Source: Diphasiastrum complanatum (Eukaryota; Streptophyta; Lycopodiopsida; Lycopodiales; Lycopodiaceae). From it: a stretch of 64,000 nt of DNA. The position numbers and the translations under genes were made by a program. The stretch covers positions 35,455,648-35,519,647 of the forward strand of contig CM055101.1 of assembly GCA_029204225.1 (NCBI GenBank). Reading direction: 5' to 3'. Below are positions 20,759 to 31,617 of the stretch, piece by piece. The notes below the pieces were generated by a model, which made no database searches, was not told where the DNA came from, and worked only from the letters and a program-made list of their open reading frames with translations. Position 1 is the stretch's first letter. Each line of letters begins with the position of its first letter.

Positions 20759-21116
20759 TGTTACGAGCTCGTAACCAGTGCCGAACCCTAGAGAACACAG
20801 ATAGGTCAGATACCACAGTCAGGGTCGTGTCCAGCGTACATGACCAACAGGGCAAGACAGTGTGAGTAGTGTGCCCCAGCACGGTCCATAGCCATGGCGG
20901 GCCTAACACAGCCTAGGGACCCTGTCAGCAGGATAGGGCCCCCAGTTGGGTCCCGACGTGCAGTTGGCCACGTCAGTGCCACGTGGCCGACACTTGGCAG
21001 TAGCATGCTACCAGTCCTCACACTGGGCTAGGAGGGGCTTACTCTATATCAGGGAGTAGGCAAGGTTGGGTGGATCAGTTAGTGTTTGCCCTACTGTGGT
21101 GTTAGGATCTATTACA
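20759..21116 (+). repeat. 5' LTR of the chromovirus
   Basis: 358 bp, TG…CA ends, GC-rich in the middle. CTCTATATCAGGG near 21,044 is a plausible TATA region for the element promoter. It is identical to the 3' LTR but for one base. Confidence 0.95.
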
Positions 21117-21117
21117 C

Positions 21118-21130
21118 TGGTATCAGAGCC
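21118..21130 (+). promoter_or_regulatory. primer-binding site, initiator tRNA-Met
   Basis: TGGTATCAGAGCC starts one base after the 5' LTR. It is complementary to the 3' end of plant initiator tRNA-Met, the usual primer for minus-strand synthesis in plant Ty3/gypsy and Copia elements. Confidence 0.9.
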
Positions 21131-21919
21131 ATCTCCATCCTAGGGAGTTTAGGACAGCAGTAGAGAAAGCTATCAGAAGATAGGAAGTGTTTCTCAGATT
21201 CTCAGAGAGGAATAGAGGAGGAGGATCGCTGTAGGAGCAGCCTTCAAACTTCTGATTTCCACTGAGAAATCACAGTAGCAAGGAGTCAGATTCCAAGTGT
21301 AGGTAACTCGCTGAAAAAACAGCTGTTTCTCACTGACTTCAGAGGATTCTTCGTAGTTTTCCCAGCGAAATTAGAGTAGGAAGAAGCCAGCACCTCCATC
21401 GCTGTACAGTCAGAGACCTACATCCGATTTCCAGGGAAAAAGTTACCGGTTTTCAGCGAGTTGGAAGCCAAAAAAGAGGAGCAGGGCCAGCGCTGCCAGT
21501 GCTTCTGAAAATCTGGTTTTTCAACAAGTTTTTGGGCCCCAACGTCAGAGATTTGGAGCAAGAGGATTTCTACCAGATCAGCGAGTAGGAGACTTCTGAA
21601 ATTTCAGAACTCAGAAGGGTTTTTGGACTTCAGATTTGCCTTTTTGTGGACAAGTTGGATTGCAATCAGACCAGCGAGCTACTATCCTCAAAAAACCGGG
21701 AAATTTAGTACCGTTTTGAAGCCTCAAACTGGCATTTTTCGGAACAGCAGGTCTGAAATTTTGGGGAAAAGAGCTGAAAGGGTTCCTCTTCATTCTTTCT
21801 TTGGAAGTACAGTCCTCAGAAACAGCTAAGTCATCTTTCCTTTCCCTTGTACAGTTGTAAATTAGTCTTTTAGACTTTTTTCCTTCAGAAGTTAAGGTAG
21901 CTCTCTTTCAGTTTCGAAG
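21131..21919 (+). other. untranslated leader of the chromovirus
   Basis: About 790 bases between primer site and gag start. It is purine-rich, with recurring phrases such as CAGCGAG/CCAGCGA and TTTTCAGCGAG at about 21,310, 21,365, 21,450 and 21,580. Packaging signals would be expected here. Short open frames look incidental. Confidence 0.6.
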
Positions 21920-24900
21920 ATGACCACTCCTCAGGGACCTGATCAACCCCAGGAGAGAGGCTTCGACGAACTTGAAACAGAAGCCTTGGCTTACAGAAAA
22001 GGGAAGGAACCCATGGAAGTAGAAGAACAGGAACAGTTCGCCGAAGAACTCGACGAACTAGTTACCAAGGAGCAGTTCCTCCAATTGGTAACAGAAGTGG
22101 ATGAACTGAAGCTGGCATTAGCCAATTTCAAGTCCAGTGTGGACGACTCGTTCGCTGAACTCAAAAACTTGATTTTGAGCTCCGCGAAAGGAAGCCTTCC
22201 CTCCACTTCTCAGTTATCCCCTTCTCCACTTCCATCAGTTTCGGGTGAGACTTTACGGTCTCACCCCAGTGTTTTTAAAGATTTAAAGCCTCCTACTTTT
22301 AATGGGGAAGAGAAGGATAGAAATGCAGATATTCTACAAACCTTCCTCAGCAAATGGAAGAACATTCATGCTCTTAAACAGACCCCTGACCATTTGCAAG
22401 CAATTGAGGCCAGTCTTTCTTTAGGGCCTATGGCCTATAAGTGGTGGTTAAATCTCCAGGAGACTGGGCAGACTCCCCGGTCATGGAAAGCTTTTGAAGA
22501 AGCTTTCCTAAGAGAATTTCTACCAGAGAATGAACTTGATAGAGCCTGGGAAGCCTGGGAAAGAACAGTAATGGACAAGTCCCTCATCCAATATATCTCG
22601 CAGTATCGAGAGGCAATTTTAAAGATTAAAAATATGGATGACTATCAAAAAATCAGGGGATTTGTCCGTGGCCTCAAAGATGAATATAAAGTAGAGGTCC
22701 AGAGAAACTCGCCTACTACCCTTGAGCAAGCTCTCAGATATGCTCAAATCTATGATGATTCAGTGGGTAGGAAGAGAGCGAGACAACAACCACTTTCTGA
22801 GCAGCTTCCTCAGAAAGACTTTCAATTTAAAAAGAAATTTTTAAAAAGAAAGAAAGAAGATAAATTTAAAGGTGAAGCTCCTCAGAAACGCCCTTCACTC
22901 ATACAGCCCTTAAAACCAGATGATTTTGAGAAAGCCAAACAGGAACGTTTGTGCTTTGTGTGTATGGGCAAGGGACACACAGTCAGACAGTGTCCCAAGG
23001 GGCCTTTCACTAAAAAAGATAAAAAACAAGTTCATCTTGTTCAGACTGTATGTTTCCCCAGTAACTCGGCAGCTTCCGAGATCAAAGTGTATCATGAAGA
23101 TCATGAACACTGTTGCCAGTTGACCTCTGCAATGCTAGCGAGACCCTTCAGCTTTGGGCCGCATGACCTAGTACGTATGCATGGGAAAGTTGGTAACCAG
23201 TCAGTAAGAGTCATGGTTGATGATGGGGCAACCCATAATTTCATCAACCACACCCTGGTTAAAAAGCTTAAACTACCAGAAGTACCTAGTCAGCATAGGT
23301 ACATAGTTTCATTAGCTAAGGGTGAAGATAAAAAAATATGGGAAACTATGGTAAGTAAGTTAAATCTTGGTATTCAGGGGTACCAAGATGAAATAAACTT
23401 TCAGATAATGCACCTGGATCGAACAGACATTGTTCTCGGGAGAGATTGGCTCTACAGTTTAGGACCTTCCCTCCACAGAAACTATCAGGAGAACACCCTC
23501 AGCTTTCAGTATAAAGGCCGAGAGATCCAGTTGCATGGGGAGCATGATGTTCCCAACAGCCCTATGGTCTGCAGTTCAGAGCTCTGTCAGCTAATCGGAG
23601 ACGAAGACCATCAGGTATTCTTATGTGACTTTCAGTTTATTCCTGAAGTTTCTATTTCCAGTTCTATTCAGCAGAAAATCAGTAAATTAGAAACTTTATT
23701 GTCTAAATTTAAAGATGTTTTTCCTGAAGATTTGCCACATGGTTTACCACCTAGCAGAGAGGTAGATCATGTAATAAACCTAGTACCAGGTACAGCACCT
23801 GTTTCTAAACCTCCGTATCGGGTCAGCCGAACAGAGGATGAAGAAATAACTAGGCAGTTAACAGACTATCTTGGGAAAGGCCAAATTCAGACCAGTAGTT
23901 CACCATGGGCCTCACCAGTCCTATTGGTGAAAAAGAAAGAGGGGTCTATGCGTCTTTGCGTAGATTACAGAGCCCTCAATAAAGTCACAATTAAGAATAA
24001 ATACCCTATGCCTCGAGCAGACGAGTTGTTTGATCAACTCGACGGGGCTAAGTTTTTCAGCAAAATAGACCTCAGGTCGGGATATCATCAAGTCCGTATA
24101 AAATCGGAAGATGTCTCGAAAACAGCTTTTAGGACTCGTCACGGTCATTATGAGTTTAAGGTGATGCCATTTGGGCTCACAAATGCTCCAGCTACCTTTA
24201 TGACCTTGATGAACAGTGTCCTCAGACCATACTTGGGTAAGTTTGTAGTCGTATTTTTAGATGACATCCTCGTCTACAGCAAAACGAGGAAGGAGCATCT
24301 AAAACACCTCAGAAAGGTGTTTCGACTGCTCAGAAAGCATAAGCTTTATGCTAAACAATCCAAGTGTGAATTCTTCGTTGAAGAAGTAGCATATTTGGGT
24401 CACATTATCTCTTCAGATGGGATTAAGATGGACCCAAATAAGGTTAAAGCCATACTCAGTTGGCTGAGACCTCAGAATATTTTGGAACTTCAAATCTTTC
24501 TTGGTCTGGCGGGATATTACAGACGATTTGTCAAGGAATATGCTCAGATAGCAGTCCCTATGACAAATCTCCTTAAGGGGAAGGGAAAGGAGTTCATTTG
24601 GGAGTCCGCACAACAGGAGAGCTTTGATGCTCTCAAAACAGCCTTAGCTACAGCACCAGTTTTAAAGGTCGTCGACCCCAATCAGCCATTTGTGGTCGAA
24701 ACAGATGCTAGCGACTTTGCAGTAGGTGCTGTGCTAACTCAGGGTGGACGACCAGTTGCGTTCGAGAGTAAAAAACTCGAGCCAGCACAGACTAGGTATA
24801 GTGCCTATGAAAAGGAACTCTTTTCTATAGTCCATGCCCTTAAGACTTGGAGGCATTATTTGTATGGTGCCAACTTTGAGGTCCTGACAGACCATGAGAG

Positions 24901-26698
24901 TCTCAGATACCTTTGCAATCAACCTGAGCTTAGAGGTCGGAAAGCTCGTTGGGCAGAGTTGATGCAAGAGTTTGACATGTCTATCAGATATAGGCGCGGA
25001 AAATTCAATACAGTAGCAGATGCCCTTAGCAGAATGCCTATGATAAACGAGCTGAGTTTTACTCAGATTCGTAATGAGTTACTCGAGTCCTTGAGAGGGA
25101 AATGCCAGCATGATGCATTCTTCTCTATTATCTGGAACTCAGTCCAGAACAGACAGTTACAGACTCCAGAACCAGTTCCCGGGGCTGGTGCCAGTTCATC
25201 CAAGAATACGGCAGTTTCCGTTGAGGATGATGATGAGTCCGAGTATACGTCGTCAGATGACGTTGAGGATTCTGAGCCTGTATCACCCAAGCAAACCCCA
25301 GTGGTTGAGGGTCAGTTGACTCAAGGATTCAAATGGAAACAGTATTCCATTCAGGATGAGTACTTGCTCTATAGAGATAGAGTATGTGTCCCCAATTCAG
25401 AGGATTATAGGCAGCAGGTCCTATATGAATGTCATGACAATCCTAGCGCGGGACACCCAAGCATACAGAAGACCTATGAGCTTCTTCGTAGGCAATTTTT
25501 CTGGCCCAGTATGAAAAAGGACGTCCACCAGTATGTAACCAGTTGCCAGAAATGTCAAGTAAATAAAGCAGAGCGTTTAAAGGCAGGAGGGTTGTTGCAT
25601 CCCTTAGAAATACCAGCTGGTAAATGGGAGAGTATCTCCATGGATTTTATAGTAGGCCTGCCTAAAACCCAAAAGGGTAATGACGCTATATGGGTCACAG
25701 TTGACCGTCTGACCAAAATGGCTCATTTTATTCCGACCAAAACAACCGTTAGAGCTCCAGAGTTAGCGAGGTTGTTTGTAGACGGGCTATTTAAATTGTA
25801 CGGTCTACCTTCCGGCATAGTCAGCGACCGGGACAGTAAGTTTACTGGAAATTTTTGGAAGGCAGTATTCCATCATCTCCATACTAAACTTAATATGAGT
25901 ACCACCGACCATCCACAGACGGACGGTCAAACAGAAAGGGTAAATCAAGTGCTGGAGGATATGCTTCGTGCATACGTCAGCAAGAGGCAGACTAATTGGG
26001 AGGAGTATCTCTCGATATTAGAGTTTGCTTACAACAGTACCAAACATTCAGCTACGGGATACAGCCCATTTATGCTGATGTACGGTTTTCAGCCACGCTC
26101 ACCCACAGCTGTAGGGTTTAAACAAGAAAAAGTTGAAGCAGCCAGAAACTTTTTAGAAGACCTAAACCAGATGATAGAACATGCTAAGCGTAGCATTAGA
26201 CAATCCCAGGATCGAGCCAGGCATTATGCAGATCCACACAGACGGGATGTGCAGTTCTCCACTGGTGAGAGAGTCTACTTGAGAGTCCCAGTTGACTCTA
26301 AAACCCTCAAATCAGGAGTGTGTGCTAAGTTGTCTCCAAGGTATTGTGGTCCCTTTACCATCAGTAGGAGACTAGGCGAGGTCACCTATGAACTAGAACT
26401 CCCACACAGCAGTAAGGTTTTTCCAGTTTTTCATGTAAGTCAGTTACGAAAAGCCTTAACCAGATCAGATAATCTGGTAGGGGACAGTGTTCTAGTTCTC
26501 CCATTGGATCCTCAACAACCTCCACATGAACCAGAGGAAATTCTTGATAGTAGAGAGACGCAGACTCGTCATACTCTATACCGAGAATATCTGGTTAAGT
26601 GGAATGATCAGCCTGTTGAGAATGCCACTTGGGAAAGAGGCAGCGTCCTTCGCAAAATTTTTCCAGACTTTGTCTTAGAGGACCAAGACGGTTCTTAA
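21920..26698 (+). CDS. chromovirus gag-pol polyprotein, intact, 1592 aa
   Basis: This single open frame supplies all proteins for retrotransposition. Gag capsid region: about residues 110-260 ([14 protein letters not shown]…[10 protein letters not shown]). Zinc knuckle: [14 protein letters not shown] at 345-358. Protease: VDDGATHNF with catalytic Asp434; the second position is Asp rather than the usual Ser/Thr. Reverse transcriptase: [16 protein letters not shown] … VVFLDD, catalytic Asp781/Asp782. RNase [14 protein letters not shown], Asp929. Integrase: zinc-binding His1172/His1179 with CQKC, and catalytic Asp1242, Asp1303 and Glu1339. The C-terminal 50 residues ([16 protein letters not shown]) are a chromodomain, which in chromoviruses binds modified histones and steers insertion. 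No frameshift separates gag from pol. The ATG in GAAGATGACC follows the leader. The stop TAA overlaps the polypurine tract. Confidence 0.97.
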   Translation: MTTPQGPDQPQERGFDELETEALAYRKGKEPMEVEEQEQFAEELDELVTKEQFLQLVTEVDELKLALANFKSSVDDSFAELKNLILSSAKGSLPSTSQLSPSPLPSVSGETLRSHPSVFKDLKPPTFNGEEKDRNADILQTFLSKWKNIHALKQTPDHLQAIEASLSLGPMAYKWWLNLQETGQTPRSWKAFEEAFLREFLPENELDRAWEAWERTVMDKSLIQYISQYREAILKIKNMDDYQKIRGFVRGLKDEYKVEVQRNSPTTLEQALRYAQIYDDSVGRKRARQQPLSEQLPQKDFQFKKKFLKRKKEDKFKGEAPQKRPSLIQPLKPDDFEKAKQERLCFVCMGKGHTVRQCPKGPFTKKDKKQVHLVQTVCFPSNSAASEIKVYHEDHEHCCQLTSAMLARPFSFGPHDLVRMHGKVGNQSVRVMVDDGATHNFINHTLVKKLKLPEVPSQHRYIVSLAKGEDKKIWETMVSKLNLGIQGYQDEINFQIMHLDRTDIVLGRDWLYSLGPSLHRNYQENTLSFQYKGREIQLHGEHDVPNSPMVCSSELCQLIGDEDHQVFLCDFQFIPEVSISSSIQQKISKLETLLSKFKDVFPEDLPHGLPPSREVDHVINLVPGTAPVSKPPYRVSRTEDEEITRQLTDYLGKGQIQTSSSPWASPVLLVKKKEGSMRLCVDYRALNKVTIKNKYPMPRADELFDQLDGAKFFSKIDLRSGYHQVRIKSEDVSKTAFRTRHGHYEFKVMPFGLTNAPATFMTLMNSVLRPYLGKFVVVFLDDILVYSKTRKEHLKHLRKVFRLLRKHKLYAKQSKCEFFVEEVAYLGHIISSDGIKMDPNKVKAILSWLRPQNILELQIFLGLAGYYRRFVKEYAQIAVPMTNLLKGKGKEFIWESAQQESFDALKTALATAPVLKVVDPNQPFVVETDASDFAVGAVLTQGGRPVAFESKKLEPAQTRYSAYEKELFSIVHALKTWRHYLYGANFEVLTDHESLRYLCNQPELRGRKARWAELMQEFDMSIRYRRGKFNTVADALSRMPMINELSFTQIRNELLESLRGKCQHDAFFSIIWNSVQNRQLQTPEPVPGAGASSSKNTAVSVEDDDESEYTSSDDVEDSEPVSPKQTPVVEGQLTQGFKWKQYSIQDEYLLYRDRVCVPNSEDYRQQVLYECHDNPSAGHPSIQKTYELLRRQFFWPSMKKDVHQYVTSCQKCQVNKAERLKAGGLLHPLEIPAGKWESISMDFIVGLPKTQKGNDAIWVTVDRLTKMAHFIPTKTTVRAPELARLFVDGLFKLYGLPSGIVSDRDSKFTGNFWKAVFHHLHTKLNMSTTDHPQTDGQTERVNQVLEDMLRAYVSKRQTNWEEYLSILEFAYNSTKHSATGYSPFMLMYGFQPRSPTAVGFKQEKVEAARNFLEDLNQMIEHAKRSIRQSQDRARHYADPHRRDVQFSTGERVYLRVPVDSKTLKSGVCAKLSPRYCGPFTISRRLGEVTYELELPHSSKVFPVFHVSQLRKALTRSDNLVGDSVLVLPLDPQQPPHEPEEILDSRETQTRHTLYREYLVKWNDQPVENATWERGSVLRKIFPDFVLEDQDGS

Positions 26699-26709
26699 GG
26701 GGGAGGGAG
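26697..26709 (+). promoter_or_regulatory. polypurine tract
   Basis: AAGGGGGAGGGAG lies directly before the 3' LTR and overlaps the gag-pol stop codon. It would prime plus-strand DNA synthesis. Confidence 0.9.
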
Positions 26710-27067
26710 TGTTACGAGCTCGTAACCAGTGCCGAACCCTAGAGAACACAGATAGGTCAGATACCACAGTCAGGGTCGTGTCCAGCGTACATGACCAACA
26801 GGGCAAGACAGTGTGAGTAGTGTGCCCCAGCACGGTCCATAGCCATGGCGGGCCTAACACAGCCTAGGGACCCTGTCAGCAGGATAGGGCCCCCAGTTGG
26901 GTCCCGACGTGCAGTCGGCCACGTCAGTGCCACGTGGCCGACACTTGGCAGTAGCATGCTACCAGTCCTCACACTGGGCTAGGAGGGGCTTACTCTATAT
27001 CAGGGAGTAGGCAAGGTTGGGTGGATCAGTTAGTGTTTGCCCTACTGTGGTGTTAGGATCTATTACA
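26710..27067 (+). repeat. 3' LTR of the chromovirus
   Basis: 358 bp, TGTTACG…TATTACA, one base different from the 5' LTR, followed by the target duplicate ATCCG. Confidence 0.95.
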
Positions 27068-27420
27068 ATCCGACCCCGCGTCCGGGTCCGGACACCGGAC
27101 GCGGACGCGGAATGCCCGCGTCTGGCCCGGACCCTCATGTCTGGTCTGGTTACCTCTAGTAGCATTGAGCAATTTGAGCTGCGAACAAAAACTTTATGCA
27201 ATTGAACAAACATGATGTATTTTGAATCGTTAGCGGACCAAAAGTGATAAAACTTCAAACATGATTCACGATACTCAAAATTCATATCACTAAATTTTTT
27301 TAAAATTGGCAATCAACGATGAATTTAGACTTTCTTTTGTGTCTGTTAGAACCGGCTCTGAACGATTCGTATGATCCGAACCACAGTTTGAGGGTCGAAT
27401 TGCTGTTCGTGGAAACTTTA
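27068..27420. other. right flank: GCGTCCGG-rich block then AT-rich sequence
   Basis: 27,068-27,130 continues the GCGTCCGG/GGACGCGG motif interrupted by the chromovirus and includes the palindrome-like GTCCGGACACCGGAC. The remainder to 27,420 is AT-rich with no gene. AACCGG and GATCCGAACC near 27,350-27,380 recall the motifs left of the element at 20.3 kb. Confidence 0.45.
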
Positions 27421-27421
27421 C

Positions 27422-28934
27422 TCAACTTCTTTGTCCATTCATCTTGATAGGAAGAAAGATCACCAGTCTGAGACTGGTAAATGTAAATGGACATGAGTGA
27501 GAACTGGCAACCTCGACTGTGAAAGGCTGTGGAGCAAGAATAGGTGAAGCGCGTATCCGGCTGAGATCATAACTGCTGATAAAGGAATGAGTGCTGCCGG
27601 TATGAACTAAAGCAATATACTCACGACCAGTAATGTGCACACGTAGCCGAATGGAGCGAGGACCGGGGCACCCTGTCCAGGTAGCATAAGCAAGCTGAGC
27701 ATGGCAAGTAGCAGGAAGTAAATCAGTGGAAGGCTCAGGAGATAGATCAGGCTCATCAGATATATGAATGTAGATATCGGACTCATTTGGGGTAGTGCCC
27801 TCATGGTAGAAAACAACAGTAGAAGTAGGCAGGGGCTGGCGGCAATCACGGGCAATGTGGTCAGGACTCTTACAACGAAAGCAAAGATGCTTCGGCTGAA
27901 TATCAGCGAACTCTGCAGACGTGTAACGTCGGACAAAAGCAGGACGAGGAGGCGGAGGGCGAGGAGCGGGAGAAGTAAGAGAAGAGGTCGGGACGACAGT
28001 GGATGGGGCAGATGGGGCCGGAGATGGTAGAGGTGCAAGAGATGGACGGGGTCGGGAAAAGCGAAAGGGAGCAGGATCAGGGTACTTATGCTGTAAAGTA
28101 CTAGCAAGGGACATGGCCTCAACAAGTGTGGGTGGACGGAAAGAAGAGACATCGTATCGTAGAGCACCACGAAGTCCAGCAATGTAGCGAGAAATAAGCT
28201 CGGTGGGCTGAAGATCTGTAAAGAGGTAGGAAAGGTCCATAAACTGATCTGTACAGGAAGAAAGATCACCAGTCTGAGTAAGACTACGGAATATATCACG
28301 CTGGCGGCTCAGCCACTGAGGGTCAATCATAGCATGACGAAGATCACGACGAAAGGTAGGCCATAACTGGAGACCGTCCCGATCAGGGTCAAGTCGGTAG
28401 ACCCGCCACCAAGTGGCAACGTCCATCTAAATGTAAGGCGGCTCACTGGATCTTCTGAGGATCAGTCTTAGGGTAAATCTGAAAATAAGTATCAAGCTTT
28501 GCAAACCAATTCTCTAACAAGTTCCCGTCAGAGGAACCAAAATAGGTGGCAAGCTGTACCCGATCACGAAAATCTCGAGCAAAATGTAGCTCAGGAGCTA
28601 GATGTCATGGAAAATGTGACTCAGGAGCTGTAGGACGTGGAAAACCGGGTGGTGGGTTAGGTGGAAAATGAGGCCCACCACCAAAGGAAGTAGACGAGGA
28701 TGGAAGTCCAAATGGAGACCCAAATGATGAATGAACAGGGGCTTTGCCAGGTCCATGTGGCTGTAAGGAATCAATCTGTGACTGCATAGTGGCAAAGCCG
28801 GTCTGTAGAGTGGTAAAACCGGTCATCATTTGGTCGAAACGACTACTGAGGAGAGTAAGAGAGTCACGCATATCAGCAAATTGTTCATCTAAAGGTCCGG
28901 AATGACTCCCAGGTGTAGTGGGTGAGCTAGCCAT
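27422..28934 (-). pseudogene. gag-protease, frame-broken, protease Asp changed to His
   Basis: The start MASSPTTPGSHSGPLDEQF (28,934) leads to DSLQPHGPGKAPVHSS and a Pro-rich stretch. Around 28,610-28,440 the frame breaks, but LHFARDFRDRVQLATYFG and NLLENWFAKLDTYFQIYP can still be read. These are the entry to a Retrotrans_gag capsid domain. The open frame at 28,426-27,422 continues it (DVATWWRVYRLDPD … FRSLTQTGDLSS), then has CFRCKSPDHIARDC (zinc knuckle). It ends with YIALVHTGSTHSFIS, where the protease catalytic Asp of the usual VDTGS motif is His. The final 20 residues are not protease-like and come from a patchwork junction. The copy cannot process its polyprotein. Confidence 0.8.
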
Positions 28935-29975
28935 GAGGAAGAAAAAGTAAGCGAGAAAAGAAATGTGCTAAACAATTGGACGAACTGAAGGAGAGGACAT
29001 AAGTCGTCACAACAGGCACGCCAATGAAAAGACACAATAGAACTCGCGATGTAAGATGAACGGAAAGGACAACTAAGTAAGAAATACCTCGTAACCGCAA
29101 CCGGAAGTGAGCTGAAAAATAGCGGCGATATGTCGAGGTACCGGGCAGCCTCCAAAGAAGATGCTAAGGGCCCGACAACGTGGAGTAAACGGTGGGTAAA
29201 AGTATGGGAAACAATAATGGACTATGGGGCTGGAAAGGGAGCAGCCAAGGAAAGGAAGTGATAACAAAAAGGAGGTATGGGCAGCGAGGAAACAAGGCTG
29301 AAAAATCAGAGATCGCCCTTCAAGGGTAAAAAAAAAGTTTGCGATAAAGACGGGGAGCAATCCCGATGCGCGATGAAGTTGGGTGGGAGTGGCTTTCTAA
29401 GCATCTAGGCGTGTTTCAATTGTCCGAGGTAGGGTTGCGAACACAGACTTTCAGTTGTCCGGGGTAGGGTTGCGAACACAGACAGCAGTGTAGGAGGTGA
29501 GCTGAAATTGAGGCGGATGTAGGGCGCCAGCTATGGTGGAGTGTGGGCGTCCAAGAGAGGTAGTAAACGGCAAAAAAAAATTGGATCAAAAAGATGGGTT
29601 GGTAGGGCGCTAGGAGTGGCTGATAGAAGGTGGCGAATAGGGGCAGCAAAAAGCGGAAATTTTCAGCAAAGGAAGGAGCAGTAGGGCACTGGTCAGCAAG
29701 CATGAGGGCGCCCAATAGGGCAGCAAATAGGAGGCAGTAGGGCGCCCAAAATAGGGGAGGAAAAAGGCTGAAAATGCAGCAGTAGGCAGCCAGCAAGAGG
29801 GCGCTAGAAATGGGCAGCAAGTGGGCGCCTGTCCTCCTCCGATCCGTCGTGAAAATCTGCAAGACAAGTGTGGAGAAATGCTGAAGATCCAGCTGAAAAA
29901 TGGTGAAGATCCAAGCTGAAGATGGGCGCCCTCCTGTGAGAGAAAAATCTGCTCAATGGAGATGCTCAGGAAAGT

Positions 29976-29987
29976 GCTCTGATACCA
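29976..29987 (-). promoter_or_regulatory. primer-binding site, initiator tRNA-Met
   Basis: The minus strand reads TGGTATCAGAGC immediately after the LTR end CATAACT, with no spacer. It matches the 3' end of initiator tRNA-Met. Confidence 0.85.
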
Positions 29988-30439
29988 AGTTATGAACGTA
30001 GCCACGGCTGATCTAGATTTAGTCTATGAAAGCATCACATAAGCAAGACTTAACCCTAGAAAGCAGGAGAGAGAAAGCTTAAAGAGACTAAAGAAGGAGA
30101 TCATATCATAAGCCAAGTAACAAATGACACAGAATCCCTACTTATAGCCAAGAGGAAGCCCTAAAAGGAAGCTTCCAGTGGCTAGGGACAAACTGAGAGG
30201 GAAAATAGTGCGCCCTCCAAGAAGGCCCCCACTCTCAGTAATATGACCAAATAACCAATATAGTGAATCATAGGGCCCAAGGCCAATAATATGGTCTAAA
30301 TGTCAATAATAGGGCCCAAGGCCAACCATATAGTCTAAATGTCAAATAATGAATCAAAAAAGGGCCCAAAGCCTGCCTATGCATAAAGTAAAGTAAATGT
30401 AAATGGACATGGCGAATGTAATGAGCCGAGTCCATAACT
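29988..30439 (-). repeat. 5' LTR with AGTTATG…CATAACT ends
   Basis: 452 bp. On the sense strand it starts AGTTATGGACTCGG and ends ACGTTCATAACT, a 7-base inverted repeat instead of the usual TG…CA. A TATA-like GGCTATAAGTAGGG lies near 30,144. It contains an internal duplication of TTTAGAC-ATAT and GGCCTTGGGCCCTA phrases (30,255-30,340). The LTR copies at 14.9 and 17.5 kb show the same outer ends, so the boundaries are supported by three copies. Confidence 0.75.
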
Positions 30440-31000
30440 CCTTGTTGTCGAGATCCTTTGTACATGTGTGCTATCACCATCAACGAGCATGTGTGATCGA
30501 ATAGTAATTAAAGTGTACGTACTGCTTGCAGATTCACTATACAACTATCGCCTTTGTCCAAGAGTTACCCTTAAGCCAGACCTTAACCATCTTTGACCCA
30601 TGCAATAAACACCTACGCCATCAGAAACATCTTGGGATTAAGCATTGTATCTCATGCAAAACCTTTTCAAGAACCAAACACACATGTAGATTCTTTAGCA
30701 TCTATGCTTTCTGCTCCGATCCACTGTTCTATTGTTGCTGGAATTAGGAATATGACAATTTCACTAATTTATAACCATACATGATCCAGCCATAATTCCT
30801 GACTAGAAACATTGAATTTTCAAAACTTGGTTGTCAAGCTCCTTTGTTCCTTCATGCCACCACCTTGCACCAACATGCATGATTGGATGCAACATGTAGG
30901 TTGCTAGCAGACTCAGCACGCGATACTTGTCTCTCTCCAAGAGCTATCCCAAGCTCAAACCTTAGCCATTTCTGGGCCAATGCAACAAACTACTTATAGA
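30440..31000. repeat. diverged direct duplication, about 388 bp apart
   Basis: 30,440-30,620 and 30,828-30,990 are similar over most of their length. Shared features are TTGT-GTCRAG-TCCTTTGT…CACCA, then CAGA-TCA, TCCAAGAG-TA-CC, and CCTTA-CCAT-T…CAATGCAA. No coding region is recognisable. The left copy is cut by the LTR at 30,439. Short open frames at 30,526-30,784 have no family motif. Confidence 0.5.
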
Positions 31001-31617
31001 CATAGTTGCACAGAAATGCGTTCCTGGTACAGAATCGCAAATTTTTTTTTTTTTGGAAAAATAGTTTATGGTTGAAATTTTGAGGGGAGCAATGGTCAGC
31101 GTTTTGCCTCCCAGAAGTGCAGTAGATAGGGCACAAATAGATCTCATTTTCAGTAGCTATTTGGTTGTTATTTGCTCTGGTTCTCAGTAGTTGTTAATGT
31201 TACAGTTTGGGCTATCAACTCTATGGATGATCACTTTTGCAATCATTTCACTGGAGATGTGAGTGCAATGTGCATACAGTTGGGGCATAAATATTGGGCC
31301 CTTATCGGCGCGCATTTGGACCCCCATTTGGCCCCGAGGGGTGGCGGGGGGATCGGGGGGCAGCGCCCCTTGAAGCAAAAAGCAAGGTACAATTGCTCTA
31401 CAGTTCTCTGTCTCTGTCCCACTGGAACTATCTGTGATCGTAACAAACATGCTAGAGGTTAGTTTTGCCAAGACATACTTATATAGCCTAGAGTCGACCT
31501 TATTTATGGGGACTACCTTTTTAAGCAGGTGAACTAAGTAAGGTCTCATCCTTGCTAGCATGGGCAGTAGCCAATATGAGGGTTAGTCCAATTCTGTTGA
31601 CTAGGGACATGAAAGTC
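31001..31617. other. no gene recognised; G-rich patch
   Basis: AT-rich apart from 31,320-31,370 (GAGGGGTGGCGGGGGGATCGG…CAGCGCCCC). Opposing open frames at 31,172-31,561 reflect this composition and show no domain. Confidence 0.4.

Larger units (their letters stand above)
20754..27072 (+). mobile_element. intact Ty3/gypsy chromovirus with LTRs and target duplication
   Basis: A complete element of 6309 bp between the outer LTR ends (20,759-27,067), flanked by 5-bp direct repeats ATCCG at 20,754-20,758 and 27,068-27,072. The two 358-bp LTRs begin TGTTACGAGC, end GGATCTATTACA and differ at one position that I can find (AGTTGG versus AGTCGG, near 20,964 and 26,915). The primer site TGGTATCAGAGCC and polypurine tract AAGGGGGAGGGAG are present, and one uninterrupted gag-pol frame fills the interior. 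The order protease, reverse transcriptase, RNase H, integrase, chromodomain marks it as a chromovirus. The intact structure and near-identical LTRs indicate a recent insertion. Confidence 0.97.
27422..30439 (-). mobile_element. truncated Ty3-type LTR element with gag and protease
   Basis: Minus-strand element with a 5' LTR (30,439-29,988), a primer site directly adjoining, a leader of about 1 kb and gag running into protease. It is then cut off at about 27,422. Reverse transcriptase, integrase and the 3' LTR are absent. Its gag N-terminus (TGFATMQSQIDSLQPHGPGK) and LTR show it is the better-preserved relative of the composite element at 14.9-17.8 kb. Confidence 0.8.

Noticed and set aside
20589-21021. 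LTR-contained minus-strand frames (20,589-20,909, 20,806-21,021 and their copies at 26,675-26,972)
   Set aside because: They repeat identically in both LTRs and follow the GC-rich LTR composition; no protein motif.
21991-25319. Antisense and out-of-frame open frames inside the chromovirus gag-pol
   Set aside because: They lie within a 1592-codon frame with a full set of retroelement motifs, so they are shadows.
31172-31561. Overlapping opposite-strand frames as a possible small gene or first exon of the RWP-RK gene
   Set aside because: No domain, no supported splice sites, and the frames coincide with a G-rich patch.
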